In this document: positions 5,586 to 12,605 of the stretch, in pieces | Position numbering within the stretch: the stretch's first letter is position 1 | Layout: every line of letters begins with the position of its first letter | Source: a virus | Strand: one strand, 5' to 3' | Virus record (IMG/VR): IMGVR_UViG_3300043436_001211 | Span: 1-23,318 of that record | Length of the DNA: 23,318 nt | The notes under the pieces: generated by a model | What the model was told of the DNA's origin: nothing | Databases searched by the model: none | Seen by the model: the letters and a program-made list of their open reading frames with translations, nothing else | Program-made: the position numbers and the translations under genes

Positions 5586-5882
5586 ATGACTATCAATTAC
5601 AAAGCAATGGGTGAGATGATTACAAGCAACGAAAAATACAAGCGTGAGATCGCAATGTACGGTATGACCACAGACCAGATTAAAGTGGAGTACATGGCCA
5701 TCGGTCGAATGACAGGCCTAGAGATGGTCGTTGCTGGCATTCTGTCAGATGTGCAAGAACTTACTGCGTACCAGCATGCGGCGGATATAAACAGCAAGGC
5801 TACAAAGGAACTTATTCGCCAGCAGTTAAACATCGCGAAATTTGTGTTATTTGAAATGATGGATCAAAAGGAAACAGCATGA
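5586..5882 (+). CDS. Unknown helical phage protein
   Basis: A 98-residue protein beginning MTINYKAMGEMITSNEKYK, rich in Met, Glu and Lys, predicted all-helical. No family recognised. It sits between a micro membrane protein and an HTH-like protein in one operon, and its stop overlaps the next start (ATGA at 5879). Confidence 0.7.
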   Translation: MTINYKAMGEMITSNEKYKREIAMYGMTTDQIKVEYMAIGRMTGLEMVVAGILSDVQELTAYQHAADINSKATKELIRQQLNIAKFVLFEMMDQKETA

Positions 5883-6064
5883 GCAATATGAAGAATCTAT
5901 ATCTAGAACTCGTAGAGTGCGTAGCAATGGGACTTAGCAACGAATCGATCGCTAAGATTACAGGTCTTCCCAAAGAGGCCGTAGCGGTTCTAGCTCACGA
6001 TATCGAGACAGAACAGATGGCGAACGATCTAGCCGAAGCGTACGGCGAATACTACGGCGCCTGA
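5879..6064 (+). CDS. Small helix-turn-helix-like protein
   Basis: A 61-residue protein. The segment GLSNESIAKITGLPKEAVAV (residues about 19-38) fits a helix-turn-helix of the sigma-4/LuxR type: a short helix, a Gly turn and a recognition helix. The protein may bind DNA as a small regulator, or it may be an adaptor; the fold call is from pattern only. AAAAGGAAA at 5868-5876 is its ribosome binding site, within the end of the preceding gene. It ends the early block. Confidence 0.6.
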   Translation: MSNMKNLYLELVECVAMGLSNESIAKITGLPKEAVAVLAHDIETEQMANDLAEAYGEYYGA

Positions 6065-6069
6065 GAACA

Positions 6070-6100
6070 GGGGTACCCTAAATTATAGATAGGGGTACCC
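6070..6100. repeat. Duplicated GGGGTACCC palindrome
   Basis: GGGGTACCC occurs at 6070-6078 and 6092-6100. Each contains the self-complementary GGGTACCC, and the two copies can pair with each other: GGGTACCCTA (6071-6080) with TAGGGGTACCC (6090-6100), one bulge. The hairpin lies right after the last gene of the early block. It has no T-tract, so it may be a protein site or a weak terminator. Confidence 0.45.
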
Positions 6101-6226
6101 GTTGCTAGATCAGGGGTTAAACAACCGCCACCTTATATTCGTGTTTACTCTATTCTCAAAATTCTCTCTCTAAAAAAATTTCCCAGAAAAAATTTGCCCC
6201 AAAAACTCCGTCTAAAAAACACTGCT

Positions 6227-6640
6227 ATGAAGACATTCGTTCAATCCCCTCTTAACTCCGCATTTGGTCCTGCACCCACATTACCCTCTATCAGACAAAC
6301 ACCCACCGCTAGCTGGCCCTCAGTAGATGCTGATGCCAAACCCGCTGTACGTCACCCAATTTTTAGAGCACCCCAACTCAACAAAGTCTACTTCACTAGA
6401 AAGATTCTCAAAGAGACCGTAAAACGCTATAACGCTAATACGTTACGGAATGAGATTGCCGAGGTATGGGAGATTCCTTTCTCTGTAGATGTAAATGAGC
6501 CTGTTACTGAACTTACACAAAGAATACAAGCTGTAATGACTGCTAAGAAGATATACAAACATTGGGATATCAATTTCAATACTTTTTTAATTATTGCTTC
6601 ACAAGTAACTGATACTGATGAATGGTCTACAAAGTACTAA
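6227..6640 (+). CDS. Unknown phage protein with Pro-rich N-terminus
   Basis: A 137-residue protein. Residues 1-50 are rich in Pro, Ala and Ser and probably disordered. The rest is a folded helical part with TRKILKETVKRYNANTLRNE and IQAVMTAKKIYKHWDI. No family recognised. The ATG at 6227 is taken as start; the frame is open upstream to a TTG at 6194, which is less likely. Neither has a clear ribosome binding site. The 5' region (6101-6226) is A/T-tract rich and contains no promoter I can support. Confidence 0.55.
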   Translation: MKTFVQSPLNSAFGPAPTLPSIRQTPTASWPSVDADAKPAVRHPIFRAPQLNKVYFTRKILKETVKRYNANTLRNEIAEVWEIPFSVDVNEPVTELTQRIQAVMTAKKIYKHWDINFNTFLIIASQVTDTDEWSTKY

Positions 6641-6641
6641 T

Positions 6642-6869
6642 ATGAAATTTAACGACGTCATTCAATGGCTGGGTGCAGTTGCTATTATAATAGGACACGT
6701 TGCCAATGCTATTGGACCTGATGCTTATCCCTGGAATATTGTTGCTTTTACACTAGGTACCGCTATGTTTCTAACATGGGCTATACGTGCGAGAAACAAT
6801 CCGCAGATGGTGGTAAATATTGTAGCAATCGTTACTTGTTTAATTGGTTTAGTTAATGCATGGAGATGA
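6642..6869 (+). CDS. Three-helix membrane protein
   Basis: A 75-residue protein with three hydrophobic segments: WLGAVAIIIGHVANAIG, NIVAFTLGTAMFLTWAI and VVNIVAIVTCLIGLVNAW. The pattern W(L/I)GA....GH..N..GP..YPWNI.AF..GT..FL.WA.R resembles small membrane proteins of phages and cyanophages and, more loosely, the half-transporter fold, but no transport activity should be assumed. The start at 6642 comes one base after the preceding stop; the frame from 6618 would add eight residues. Confidence 0.7.
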   Translation: MKFNDVIQWLGAVAIIIGHVANAIGPDAYPWNIVAFTLGTAMFLTWAIRARNNPQMVVNIVAIVTCLIGLVNAWR

Positions 6870-6870
6870 T

Positions 6871-7098
6871 ATGAAAAATTATGAACCAGACGATGGCGCT
6901 TTAACTCGCGATCAGATCGAACAAATCCGTGATCGAGTGCGACAACAGGATGAGATTGAATTGGTAGACTTTATTAGACTGGCCGTTCTAGAGGAACGCG
7001 AGGCGTGTGCAAAGTTATGTGATGACTTGGATAAGATGCGCGGATATTCTTATGCCGACAAATGCGCCGCCGCCATCAGAGCAAGAGGAAATAAATGA
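6871..7098 (+). CDS. Conserved small phage protein (EREACAK motif)
   Basis: A 75-residue, highly charged helical protein. The C-terminal segment EEREACAKLCDDLD then CAAAIRARG is a very common ending in tailed-phage proteins of unknown function. The start at 6871 is supported by GGAGAT at 6862-6867. It overlaps the next ATG by four bases. Confidence 0.75.
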   Translation: MKNYEPDDGALTRDQIEQIRDRVRQQDEIELVDFIRLAVLEEREACAKLCDDLDKMRGYSYADKCAAAIRARGNK

Positions 7099-7382
7099 AC
7101 GAAGATGATGTAAAACGAGAGGTTGAGTTTATGCTCAACAATCGTAAACAACAAAAACAATGGATGGAGAAAGAATTCGGGCAATGGGTATACTTTGATA
7201 CTGCGGATGGTAAGATTATTGGAGCAGTCTATACTGTCGGTACTAAAACAGGTATCTGGGGTGGTCGTGTATACTTGGAGAACAATATGGAAAAAACGCT
7301 TGGTCAGTTTATTGATTCCGATTGGGCCCGTAAGGGTGTAGAGCGATACTGGGAAATTGATGGACGTACTCTACTGGAGTAA
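7095..7382 (+). CDS. Unknown phage protein
   Basis: A 95-residue protein, MNEDDVKREVEFMLNNRKQQ onwards, then a beta-rich part (WVYFDTADGKIIGAVYTV, GGRVYLENN) and a FIDSDWARKGVERYWEIDG tail. I do not know the function. Coupled to the previous gene by ATGA. A +1-phase frame at 7123-7341 is a shadow. Confidence 0.7.
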   Translation: MNEDDVKREVEFMLNNRKQQKQWMEKEFGQWVYFDTADGKIIGAVYTVGTKTGIWGGRVYLENNMEKTLGQFIDSDWARKGVERYWEIDGRTLLE

Positions 7383-7385
7383 TTG

Positions 7386-7637
7386 ATGAACGATTTAAAA
7401 TTTACTACCGCAGGAAATTATATGGATACTAAATTTGAAGACCTGATGTATCGGTCGGGTCTAACTGCCTCTGGTTGTTGGGATCAGCTAGACGAGTATG
7501 ATCGTAAAGCTATTGAGAAATTTGGTGAGTTAATCGTTAGAGAATGTGTCGAGGTTGCTATAGATAATGGATGCGGAGATTTTGTAGATATCGAGCAATT
7601 ACTATTAGAACATTTCGAAGTTAGCCGTGATATTTGA
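7386..7637 (+). CDS. Conserved small phage protein
   Basis: An 83-residue acidic protein with FEDLMYRSGLTASGCWDQLD and IEKFGELIVRECVEVA. The (K/R)FaELIVREC segment is a recurring feature of small phage proteins of unknown role, also echoed in the gene at 7761. The first ATG is at 7386. It overlaps the membrane ORF that follows by 11 bases. Confidence 0.7.
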   Translation: MNDLKFTTAGNYMDTKFEDLMYRSGLTASGCWDQLDEYDRKAIEKFGELIVRECVEVAIDNGCGDFVDIEQLLLEHFEVSRDI

Positions 7638-7764
7638 CCTTATTATAAAACTATTGGGAACTGCGTTTATGACAGCAGTGTTATCCTTTTGGGGATTGAT
7701 ACTGATTGTTATTGTATATTGGATTATATACTGGATAATTAAACTTTGGAGTTACTTATTATGA
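7627..7764 (+). CDS. Tiny membrane protein with GTG start (45 aa)
   Basis: A 45-residue frame from GTG at 7627. It has hydrophobic segments FDLIIKLLGTAFMTAVL and WGLILIVIVYWIIYWII, then a short KLWSYLL end. The stop overlaps the next ATG (ATGA at 7761), and it fills an otherwise unexplained 123-bp gap. A GTG start and weak ribosome site make it less certain than its neighbours; an in-frame ATG at 7669 is an alternative start. Confidence 0.5.
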   Translation: MIFDLIIKLLGTAFMTAVLSFWGLILIVIVYWIIYWIIKLWSYLL

Positions 7765-7967
7765 ATGAAAAAATTAAAAATTACGCAAAGCAATCGGGGC
7801 TTGATGTATATGGTCTTGGCACAGACTATGCTAAATGGAACGATGTGCTGGAAAAATTTGCCGAGTTGATTATTGATGATGTATGTGACGATATGATGTC
7901 TCTCGAACCTATGTATCCCGCGAACATCGTTGCTTTGAAGATTCGACAAAAGTACGGAGTAAAATAA
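7761..7967 (+). CDS. Small conserved phage protein
   Basis: A 68-residue protein, MNEKIKNYAKQSGLDVYGL and so on, with VLEKFAELIIDDVCDDM, which repeats the KFaELI theme of the gene at 7386, so the two may be paralogues or share a fold. GGAG at 7748-7751 is the ribosome binding site. The stop overlaps the next start (TAATG). Confidence 0.7.
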   Translation: MNEKIKNYAKQSGLDVYGLGTDYAKWNDVLEKFAELIIDDVCDDMMSLEPMYPANIVALKIRQKYGVK

Positions 7968-8263
7968 TGAACAACTATCTGATACGCTTTAATACGAAAC
8001 ACAACGGCTCAAAATTAGTATGGCGAGTGTTTGAAAACGGCACAGAGAATCTGGTCGAGAATATCGACATACGTGTTCCGGTCTTTACCGAAACTTCTCG
8101 GGAAGCGGGTGAAACCAAATGGAATATCTCTTGTTCTGGCGAAATGCGGATTGTCGATGATGTAGCTTATATTAGAGACAGTTTTGTTGAGGATCGGAAT
8201 CTCGGGGCTCTAGATCTAGATCTAGATCAATATGATGATCCTGCTTGGCATGGTAAGCAGTAG
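7967..8263 (+). CDS. Conserved phage protein, unknown function
   Basis: A 98-residue, beta-rich protein, MNNYLIRFNTKHNGSKLVW onwards, with NIDIRVPVFTETS, KWNISCSGEM and DDVAYIRDSF. This order is widespread in tailed phages of proteobacteria, without assigned role. The C-terminal LDLDLD is encoded by three tandem TCTAGA units (8209-8226), a low-complexity expansion. Confidence 0.75.
   Translation: MNNYLIRFNTKHNGSKLVWRVFENGTENLVENIDIRVPVFTETSREAGETKWNISCSGEMRIVDDVAYIRDSFVEDRNLGALDLDLDQYDDPAWHGKQ
8209..8226. repeat. Tandem hexamer (TCTAGA)x3
   Basis: Three perfect tandem TCTAGA units inside the gene at 7967-8263, encoding LDLDLD. Each unit is itself a palindrome. Confidence 0.8.
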
Positions 8264-8302
8264 GATTTCGGCCGTTGAAAAAACCGGGAAATAGGGGAAC
8301 TT

Positions 8303-8467
8303 ATGAGTATCTTTAGACATATGTATTATGCGATTCGATATGGTAAATGGGAATGGGGATTTGACAACCATTCTGATAGATATCGTTTTGGCTTTAAACA
8401 TAGTTATTACGACGGTGACTGGGTTACGATCTGGTTTTTTAAATTTTATATTGCGGTAAACTACTAA
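8303..8467 (+). CDS. Aromatic-rich small protein (54 aa)
   Basis: A 54-residue frame with many Trp, Tyr and Phe residues: HMYYAIRYGKWEWGF, then YRFGFKHSYYDGDWVTIWFF. The composition suggests a small beta-sheet protein. A GGGGA ribosome binding site lies at 8294-8298, and the stop overlaps the next ATG by one base (TAATG), which strongly supports translation. No family recognised. Confidence 0.65.
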   Translation: MSIFRHMYYAIRYGKWEWGFDNHSDRYRFGFKHSYYDGDWVTIWFFKFYIAVNY

Positions 8468-8778
8468 TGAATATCTCACTTGATTACGATGACACTTATA
8501 CCAGAGACCGATATCTTTGGAACGGATTTATTAAACTTGCCAAAGCCTCTGGGCACAATGTATATTGTGTCACGATGCGATCCAATGCAGAGGGTGACGA
8601 AGTACGAAATCAATTGGGACCCATGGTTGATGGTATTATCTTTACTGCTCGCAAGGCCAAAAAAGAAGCATGCTATAAATTGGGAATACATATAGATGTG
8701 TGGATTGATGACATGCCCCTATTTGTCATTAAGGATGCACCGCCAGACCCATACTACGATGCCTCATTGGGAGATTGA
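8467..8778 (+). CDS. HAD-superfamily phosphatase
   Basis: A 103-residue HAD-fold protein. Motif I is LDYDDT (Asp6 nucleophile, Asp8), motif II is VTMR (Thr36), a conserved Lys lies in RKAKKEA (residues 62-68), and motif IV is VWIDDMP (Asp81, Asp82). All catalytic positions are present without a cap domain, giving a minimal magnesium-dependent phosphatase. Similar short phage enzymes may act on nucleotides or on DNA or sugar phosphates; the substrate cannot be told. Other frames overlapping it are shadows. Confidence 0.85.
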   Translation: MNISLDYDDTYTRDRYLWNGFIKLAKASGHNVYCVTMRSNAEGDEVRNQLGPMVDGIIFTARKAKKEACYKLGIHIDVWIDDMPLFVIKDAPPDPYYDASLGD

Positions 8779-8806
8779 TATATAACACATACTATGGAGA
8801 TTCAAT

Positions 8807-9058
8807 ATGTCAAAAGAAGAAGATCGTTTTAAACATTCTAAACGAATTTACCAAAAAGAGACCAAAATACATAAGCAAGAAGTTATTGCTAAAACATTTG
8901 GAATCCCTGTTAAAGAACCGCATAAATTTAATAAACACCATGCCATGGCTTGCGGAAATCCAAATTGTGTAATGTGCGCAAATCCCAGAAAAACATTTGG
9001 TGAGCTAACATACCAAGAACAAAAATTATATCAACATGACAAGGAAATTGAATTATGA
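8807..9058 (+). CDS. Small Cys-cluster (zinc-binding) phage protein
   Basis: An 83-residue basic protein. The segment HHAMACGNPNCVMCANPRKT has Cys at three positions (C49, C54, C57) with His residues before them, consistent with one zinc site. Proteins with CGNPxCxxCxNPRK are common in tailed phages, function unknown. The ribosome binding site is GGAG at 8795-8798. A competing frame at 8775-8972 lacks a ribosome site and is rejected. Confidence 0.75.
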   Translation: MSKEEDRFKHSKRIYQKETKIHKQEVIAKTFGIPVKEPHKFNKHHAMACGNPNCVMCANPRKTFGELTYQEQKLYQHDKEIEL

Positions 9059-9264
9059 GTACAACCTATGATATTGAAAAATACGGTCACGAAATGACGT
9101 CTCCGTATAATGATGGATACACTGCTTTCCATTACAAACAACAAATCATGCAAACTTTATGGGAATGTCAATATTGGTTGTCCAAATCTCCCACATTTGC
9201 CGGTGAAGATGAGTGGATTGCCGAAAATAAACCAAAAAAATTGGATAACCTCAGTACAATTTAA
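9055..9264 (+). CDS. Unknown small phage protein
   Basis: A 69-residue protein starting MSTTYDIEKYGHEMTSPYND, with aromatic residues in the centre (LWECQYWL). No family recognised. Coupled to the previous gene by ATGA. It ends just before the promoter-like region at 9254-9282. Confidence 0.65.
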   Translation: MSTTYDIEKYGHEMTSPYNDGYTAFHYKQQIMQTLWECQYWLSKSPTFAGEDEWIAENKPKKLDNLSTI

Positions 9265-9282
9265 ATAAAAAGATGTTATAAT
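9254..9282 (+). promoter_or_regulatory. Possible sigma70 promoter (good -10, poor -35)
   Basis: TATAAT at 9277-9282 is preceded by AAAAAGATGT, the same context as the promoters at 11052 and 15050, but the -35 position (9254-9259) is GTACAA, which matches poorly. The ATG of the next gene is 7 nt after the -10 box, as at the GIY-YIG gene. Confidence 0.5.
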
Positions 9283-9288
9283 AGTAAC

Positions 9289-9468
9289 ATGGAAGATAAA
9301 CAATCTATAAAAGAATTGTTAGAAGAAATCCATTTCGCACTCACTAAAGATAGAATTTTAGTACGTAAGAAATGGGTATGCAGACTACTAAGTCCCGATA
9401 ACTATAACCACCTAATTCCTAAATTGGAAAAAGCAATCGAACAACTTGAGAAAGAAAGTAAAAAATGA
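9289..9468 (+). CDS. Small helical protein (59 aa), possibly leaderless
   Basis: The 59-residue frame begins MEDKQSIKELLEEIHFALT and ends LEKAIEQLEKESKK; it is charged, helical and coiled-coil-like at its C-terminus. The stop overlaps the next start (ATGA at 9465). The ATG lies at the expected transcription start of the -10 at 9277, with no ribosome binding site, so translation would be leaderless if that promoter is used. Function unknown. Confidence 0.6.
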   Translation: MEDKQSIKELLEEIHFALTKDRILVRKKWVCRLLSPDNYNHLIPKLEKAIEQLEKESKK

Positions 9469-9932
9469 TGGAAGAAGACGACGAGCAATATACAGACTTT
9501 GATATTAATTACGACAATGTGATTGCCAGCAAAGAATGTTTATCTATGACACGTATTCTTGCTGCAGATTTGAAAGCCAACCCATATATGACGGTTGGGG
9601 ATTTTCTAATGAATATTTCCAAAAGTGATTTGGCAATTCTTAGTGATATCGTTGAACAACATATGGGGTTTGACGAAGACGATGAAGTGACCGACGAGCG
9701 AATGGCAGACTTTGTTCTTATGACAGAAATGCTTTCTCGTGCAGAAGGTTTAATATCTGAAGATGACGATGACCTAACACGAAAAATTAGTCAATTCATG
9801 ATAATGGTTACAATGGAGAACCTTTATCGAAAAGGACTGATTAAGTTGTACCATGAAAATATGTCATTTGGTAAAGATGTAGAACATAGAATTGTTGCAG
9901 AAAAAATTAAAGGTGCGGGGGATGAGGATTAA
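9465..9932 (+). CDS. Acidic unknown protein
   Basis: A 155-residue, very acidic protein (runs such as EEDDEQYTDFD and SEDDDDL), with a helical centre and a C-terminal helix KISQFMIMVTMENLYRKGL. No family recognised. An adjacent in-frame ATG at 9468 is an equal start. The end overlaps the phosphoesterase gene by 11 bases. Extreme acidity allows a DNA-mimic or an adaptor role, but nothing in the sequence decides this. Confidence 0.7.
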   Translation: MMEEDDEQYTDFDINYDNVIASKECLSMTRILAADLKANPYMTVGDFLMNISKSDLAILSDIVEQHMGFDEDDEVTDERMADFVLMTEMLSRAEGLISEDDDDLTRKISQFMIMVTMENLYRKGLIKLYHENMSFGKDVEHRIVAEKIKGAGDED

Positions 9933-10752
9933 TATAGCGTCTGATATTCATTTAGAATTCGGACCAATTGAAATTAAAAATACAGAGAGGGCAGATGTCC
10001 TTATTCTGTCTGGTGATATTTGTGTTGCGATTGATGTAATGCATAAAGATGATTTAGATAACAAGTCTAGAAAGATTCACGATTTCTTTGAAATGTGTTC
10101 TAAAGAATATAAAAATGTAATTTATATTGTTGGTAATCATGAACATTATAATGGCGACTTTCAACAAACAATTCCTCATCTAAAAAGATCCTTTGAGTAT
10201 TTGGATAATCTACATATTCTCGATAAAGAAATTGTTACTATCGAAGATGTTACATTTATCGGCGGAACCTTGTGGACTGATATGAATAAAGAAGATCCAT
10301 CAACCCTAATTAGTATTAGTGGTATGATGAATGACTTTATAAAAGTGTCTAATGGTAAATTAGATAATAATTCTAATAAACCATATTATCGTATTAGCAG
10401 ATTAAAACCTGACGATGTAGTAGTTGACCATAAAGAACTGTTGGAATATATTCGAACAATCGTTAAAGGTAAATCCGATCAAAAGTTTGTAGTTGTTGGT
10501 CATCATGCACCAAGCAAGTTATCTACAAAACCAAGATATCAAGATGATTATCTTATGAATGGTGCATATTCATCTGATCTATCAGAATTCATTTTAGATC
10601 ATCCGCAAATTAAAATGTGGACACACGGACACACGCATGATACTTTCGATTATCTTGTGGGTAGTACTAGAGTAGTTTGTAATCCGAGGGGATATGTTAA
10701 TTATGAGCAAAGAGCTGATGATTTTGATCCCAATATTATTTTTGAAGTTTAA
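9922..10752 (+). CDS. Calcineurin-like metallophosphoesterase
   Basis: The 276-residue protein carries the complete metal-binding set: SDIHLEF (Asp8, His10), LSGDI (Asp32), VGNHEH (Asn72, His73), VVGHHAP (His194) and THGHTHD (His235, His237). Phages use such enzymes as phosphodiesterases, phosphatases or DNA-processing nucleases; nothing here selects one. The start at 9922 places the first strand directly before DIH, as in the family; an upstream TTG at 9892 would add ten residues of no domain value. A +35-residue insertion between the core motifs (residues about 115-160) is family-typical variation. Confidence 0.9.
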   Translation: MRINIASDIHLEFGPIEIKNTERADVLILSGDICVAIDVMHKDDLDNKSRKIHDFFEMCSKEYKNVIYIVGNHEHYNGDFQQTIPHLKRSFEYLDNLHILDKEIVTIEDVTFIGGTLWTDMNKEDPSTLISISGMMNDFIKVSNGKLDNNSNKPYYRISRLKPDDVVVDHKELLEYIRTIVKGKSDQKFVVVGHHAPSKLSTKPRYQDDYLMNGAYSSDLSEFILDHPQIKMWTHGHTHDTFDYLVGSTRVVCNPRGYVNYEQRADDFDPNIIFEV

Positions 10753-10764
10753 GGAGTTTATATT

Positions 10765-11040
10765 ATGAGTAAAGTTGAGCAATATTCGCGTCCATGGGTA
10801 ACATTTAATCCAACCGATAAAACACACCGTGAAATTTTCCATACAGCATTAAAACATAATACGTGGGGAAAATCCCCTGTTCGGTTTTGGCTAGAAGGAG
10901 AAACATCTAGTTTAATGGATCAATGTACTCAAAAAATGGCCAGATATTATATGGAACAAGAATTTGGTAGAATCAAAGATAAAACGATTGCAGATGAAAT
11001 TAATGTTATTAATCAATATCGATATGTTTCTACAGCATAA
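10765..11040 (+). CDS. Unknown phage protein
   Basis: A 91-residue basic protein with SRPWVTFNPTDKTHREIFHT, SPVRFWLEG and MDQCTQKMARYYMEQEFG. No named family. AAGGAG at 10751-10756 is a strong ribosome binding site after the phosphoesterase stop, so the two are co-transcribed. It is the last gene before the promoter at 11052. Confidence 0.65.
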   Translation: MSKVEQYSRPWVTFNPTDKTHREIFHTALKHNTWGKSPVRFWLEGETSSLMDQCTQKMARYYMEQEFGRIKDKTIADEINVINQYRYVSTA

Positions 11041-11051
11041 TACCCTTACGG

Positions 11052-11080
11052 TTGACAGGGTTACTAAAAGATGTTATAAT
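11052..11080 (+). promoter_or_regulatory. Consensus sigma70 promoter
   Basis: TTGACA (11052-11057), 17-bp spacer, TATAAT (11075-11080). An ACCC/GGGT complement (11042-11045 with 11058-11061) overlaps it. Confidence 0.9.
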
Positions 11081-11100
11081 ATAGCATGAAAAGGAAAAAT

Positions 11101-11406
11101 ATGACAGATACCGAAAAATACACAGGAGCATGGTACGCCTCTGCTTCAGACCAAGAACGCGATATATTTAAAAGTTGGATCAAGAGTCATCTTGCAATGG
11201 GTGAAATGAAAATTAAATTTACCAAAAAAGATAACACGATTCGAGATATGCGTTGCACTCTCGGTGCAGGATATTTGCCTGTAACTGAAGAAAAAGAAAT
11301 TAAACGAAAAGAAAACACAGAAGTACTTGCAGTGTGGGATATGGATAAAGGTGCATGGCGTGCTATTCGATATGAAACAATCAAAGAAATCCGCTTCGAC
11401 ATTTAA
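11101..11406 (+). CDS. WYL_2 (DUF2693)-like small protein
   Basis: A 101-residue protein. The segment IKFTKKDNTIRDMRCTLG, then GYLPV, then VLAVWDMDKGAWRAIRYETI, matches the pattern of the Sm-like SH3-barrel family formerly called DUF2693 and now WYL_2, found in T4-like and other large phages. Members are proposed to bind nucleic acid or nucleotides; no activity is established. The start is placed at 11101 behind the AAAAGGAAAA ribosome site; ATG 11086 lies at the transcription start and is probably 5' UTR. Confidence 0.7.
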   Translation: MTDTEKYTGAWYASASDQERDIFKSWIKSHLAMGEMKIKFTKKDNTIRDMRCTLGAGYLPVTEEKEIKRKENTEVLAVWDMDKGAWRAIRYETIKEIRFDI

Positions 11407-11509
11407 GCCAACAAAATTGATTGAAAATAAACGCAAGTTTATTCCTGATCCGTTACTAAATAAACGTGATCTTAGAGAATTTAAAAAATTAGTAATTAAG
11501 GAAAAATAA
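11372..11509 (+). CDS. Small basic protein overlapping the preceding gene (45 aa)
   Basis: A 45-residue basic frame, MKQSKKSASTFKPTKLIENK and onwards, ending EFKKLVIKEK. It overlaps the previous gene by 35 bases in another frame, and its stop overlaps the next ATG by one base (TAATG). The 102 bases after 11407 have no other explanation. No family recognised; the longer frame from 11327 is unlikely. Confidence 0.5.
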   Translation: MKQSKKSASTFKPTKLIENKRKFIPDPLLNKRDLREFKKLVIKEK

Positions 11510-12597
11510 TGGCACGTGTATCACTTGACGCTGAACCTAGCATTGCTGTACTATCTCCAGAAGAAAATACTTATAATGTTCAATTGATGAGAATCATGAA
11601 CTGGTATTCTGCTGAGAAAGCAAAAGCTGACGCTCGCAAGTATATGCGAGAATATGTCAAAGCTAAAATGCCAAGTGAGTTGAACACATTTGACCAGGTT
11701 AAAGATGTAAACATTGTAAATACATATGGTTGGATTTCTCGTATTATTATGCGCAATGGTAAAATATCAGATAAGCATGTGACAAAACTTACAGGTTATC
11801 TAAAAGATACTTTGGCTTCTACGGTTTATATTCCAGAACCAGTACAACAAAAGGTTGTTGTATCTGCACCCAAGCCTTCAATCCAAGATGCAATGAAAGA
11901 AAAGATTTCAGAATACTTGGGTGAATTAGAAGGATCGTTTGATTCTGTAGTTAAGAATAAAGAAGACTTTTCGTTGTATAAAAATATGCAAGCGAATCAA
12001 ATTCCAAAACCTTATGTTGCTGATATTCAAGAATGGTCCAAGCGTAAACTTCGCGAATATATTCAAGTATATGAAGGCAAGGATTCTCAGATTGTAGAAG
12101 GTTATTCTAATATTACAAAACGAGACGTAAAAAGTATTGTAAAAATGCTTGCACAATTTATTGAAGATTGTGATAAATATTCAGAGTTCAAGAAAGCAAA
12201 TCGTAAACCCCGAGCAGTTAAGGCAAAGCCTGCGAGTGTTCAAGTTAAGAATCTCAAGTATAAAAAAGAAGATACGGAGATAGGCATTACATCTGTGGAT
12301 CCTGCAGAGATTATTGGCGCGCAACAAGTATGGGTGTTTAACAGTAAAACTCGTAAGTTGGCTCTGTATAAAACAGACTCGGCTATGGGTATTATTGTTA
12401 AAGGTTCTAGCTTTCAGAACTACGATCCAGAAATGGGTTGCCAAAAGACTTTGCGTAAACCTGCAGATCAACTTAAAGATTTGATGGGTGCTACAAAGGT
12501 ACAATTAAGAAAGTATATGGATAGTGTAAATTCTAAAGCATCGCCTGCAAATGGCAGAATGAATGCTGATACATTAATCCTTCGAGTTATTAAATAA
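11509..12597 (+). CDS. Large unknown phage protein
   Basis: A 362-residue, Lys-rich protein. The N-terminal two thirds are helical (NWYSAEKAKADARKYMREYV, KISDKHVTKLTGYLKDTL, SIVKMLAQFIEDCD). After a basic linker (KKANRKPRAVKAKPASVQVK) the C-terminal third is beta-rich with AQQVWVFNSKTRKLALYKTD and GSSFQNYDPEMGCQKTLRKP. Long proteins with this layout occur in T4-like and cyanophage-type genomes without an established role. The basic linker is compatible with nucleic-acid binding. Confidence 0.7.
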   Translation: MARVSLDAEPSIAVLSPEENTYNVQLMRIMNWYSAEKAKADARKYMREYVKAKMPSELNTFDQVKDVNIVNTYGWISRIIMRNGKISDKHVTKLTGYLKDTLASTVYIPEPVQQKVVVSAPKPSIQDAMKEKISEYLGELEGSFDSVVKNKEDFSLYKNMQANQIPKPYVADIQEWSKRKLREYIQVYEGKDSQIVEGYSNITKRDVKSIVKMLAQFIEDCDKYSEFKKANRKPRAVKAKPASVQVKNLKYKKEDTEIGITSVDPAEIIGAQQVWVFNSKTRKLALYKTDSAMGIIVKGSSFQNYDPEMGCQKTLRKPADQLKDLMGATKVQLRKYMDSVNSKASPANGRMNADTLILRVIK

Positions 12598-12605
12598 GGT
12601 TTCAA

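Noticed and set aside
8775-8972. 65-codon frame overlapping the zinc-binding protein gene
   Set aside because: The frame at 8807 has GGAG at good spacing and a recognisable CGNPNC motif; this one has no ribosome site and a composition of chance reading.
9892-9921. N-terminal extension of the metallophosphoesterase from TTG
   Set aside because: The family begins a few residues before the DxH motif; ATG 9922 fits this and the extension overlaps the previous gene more.
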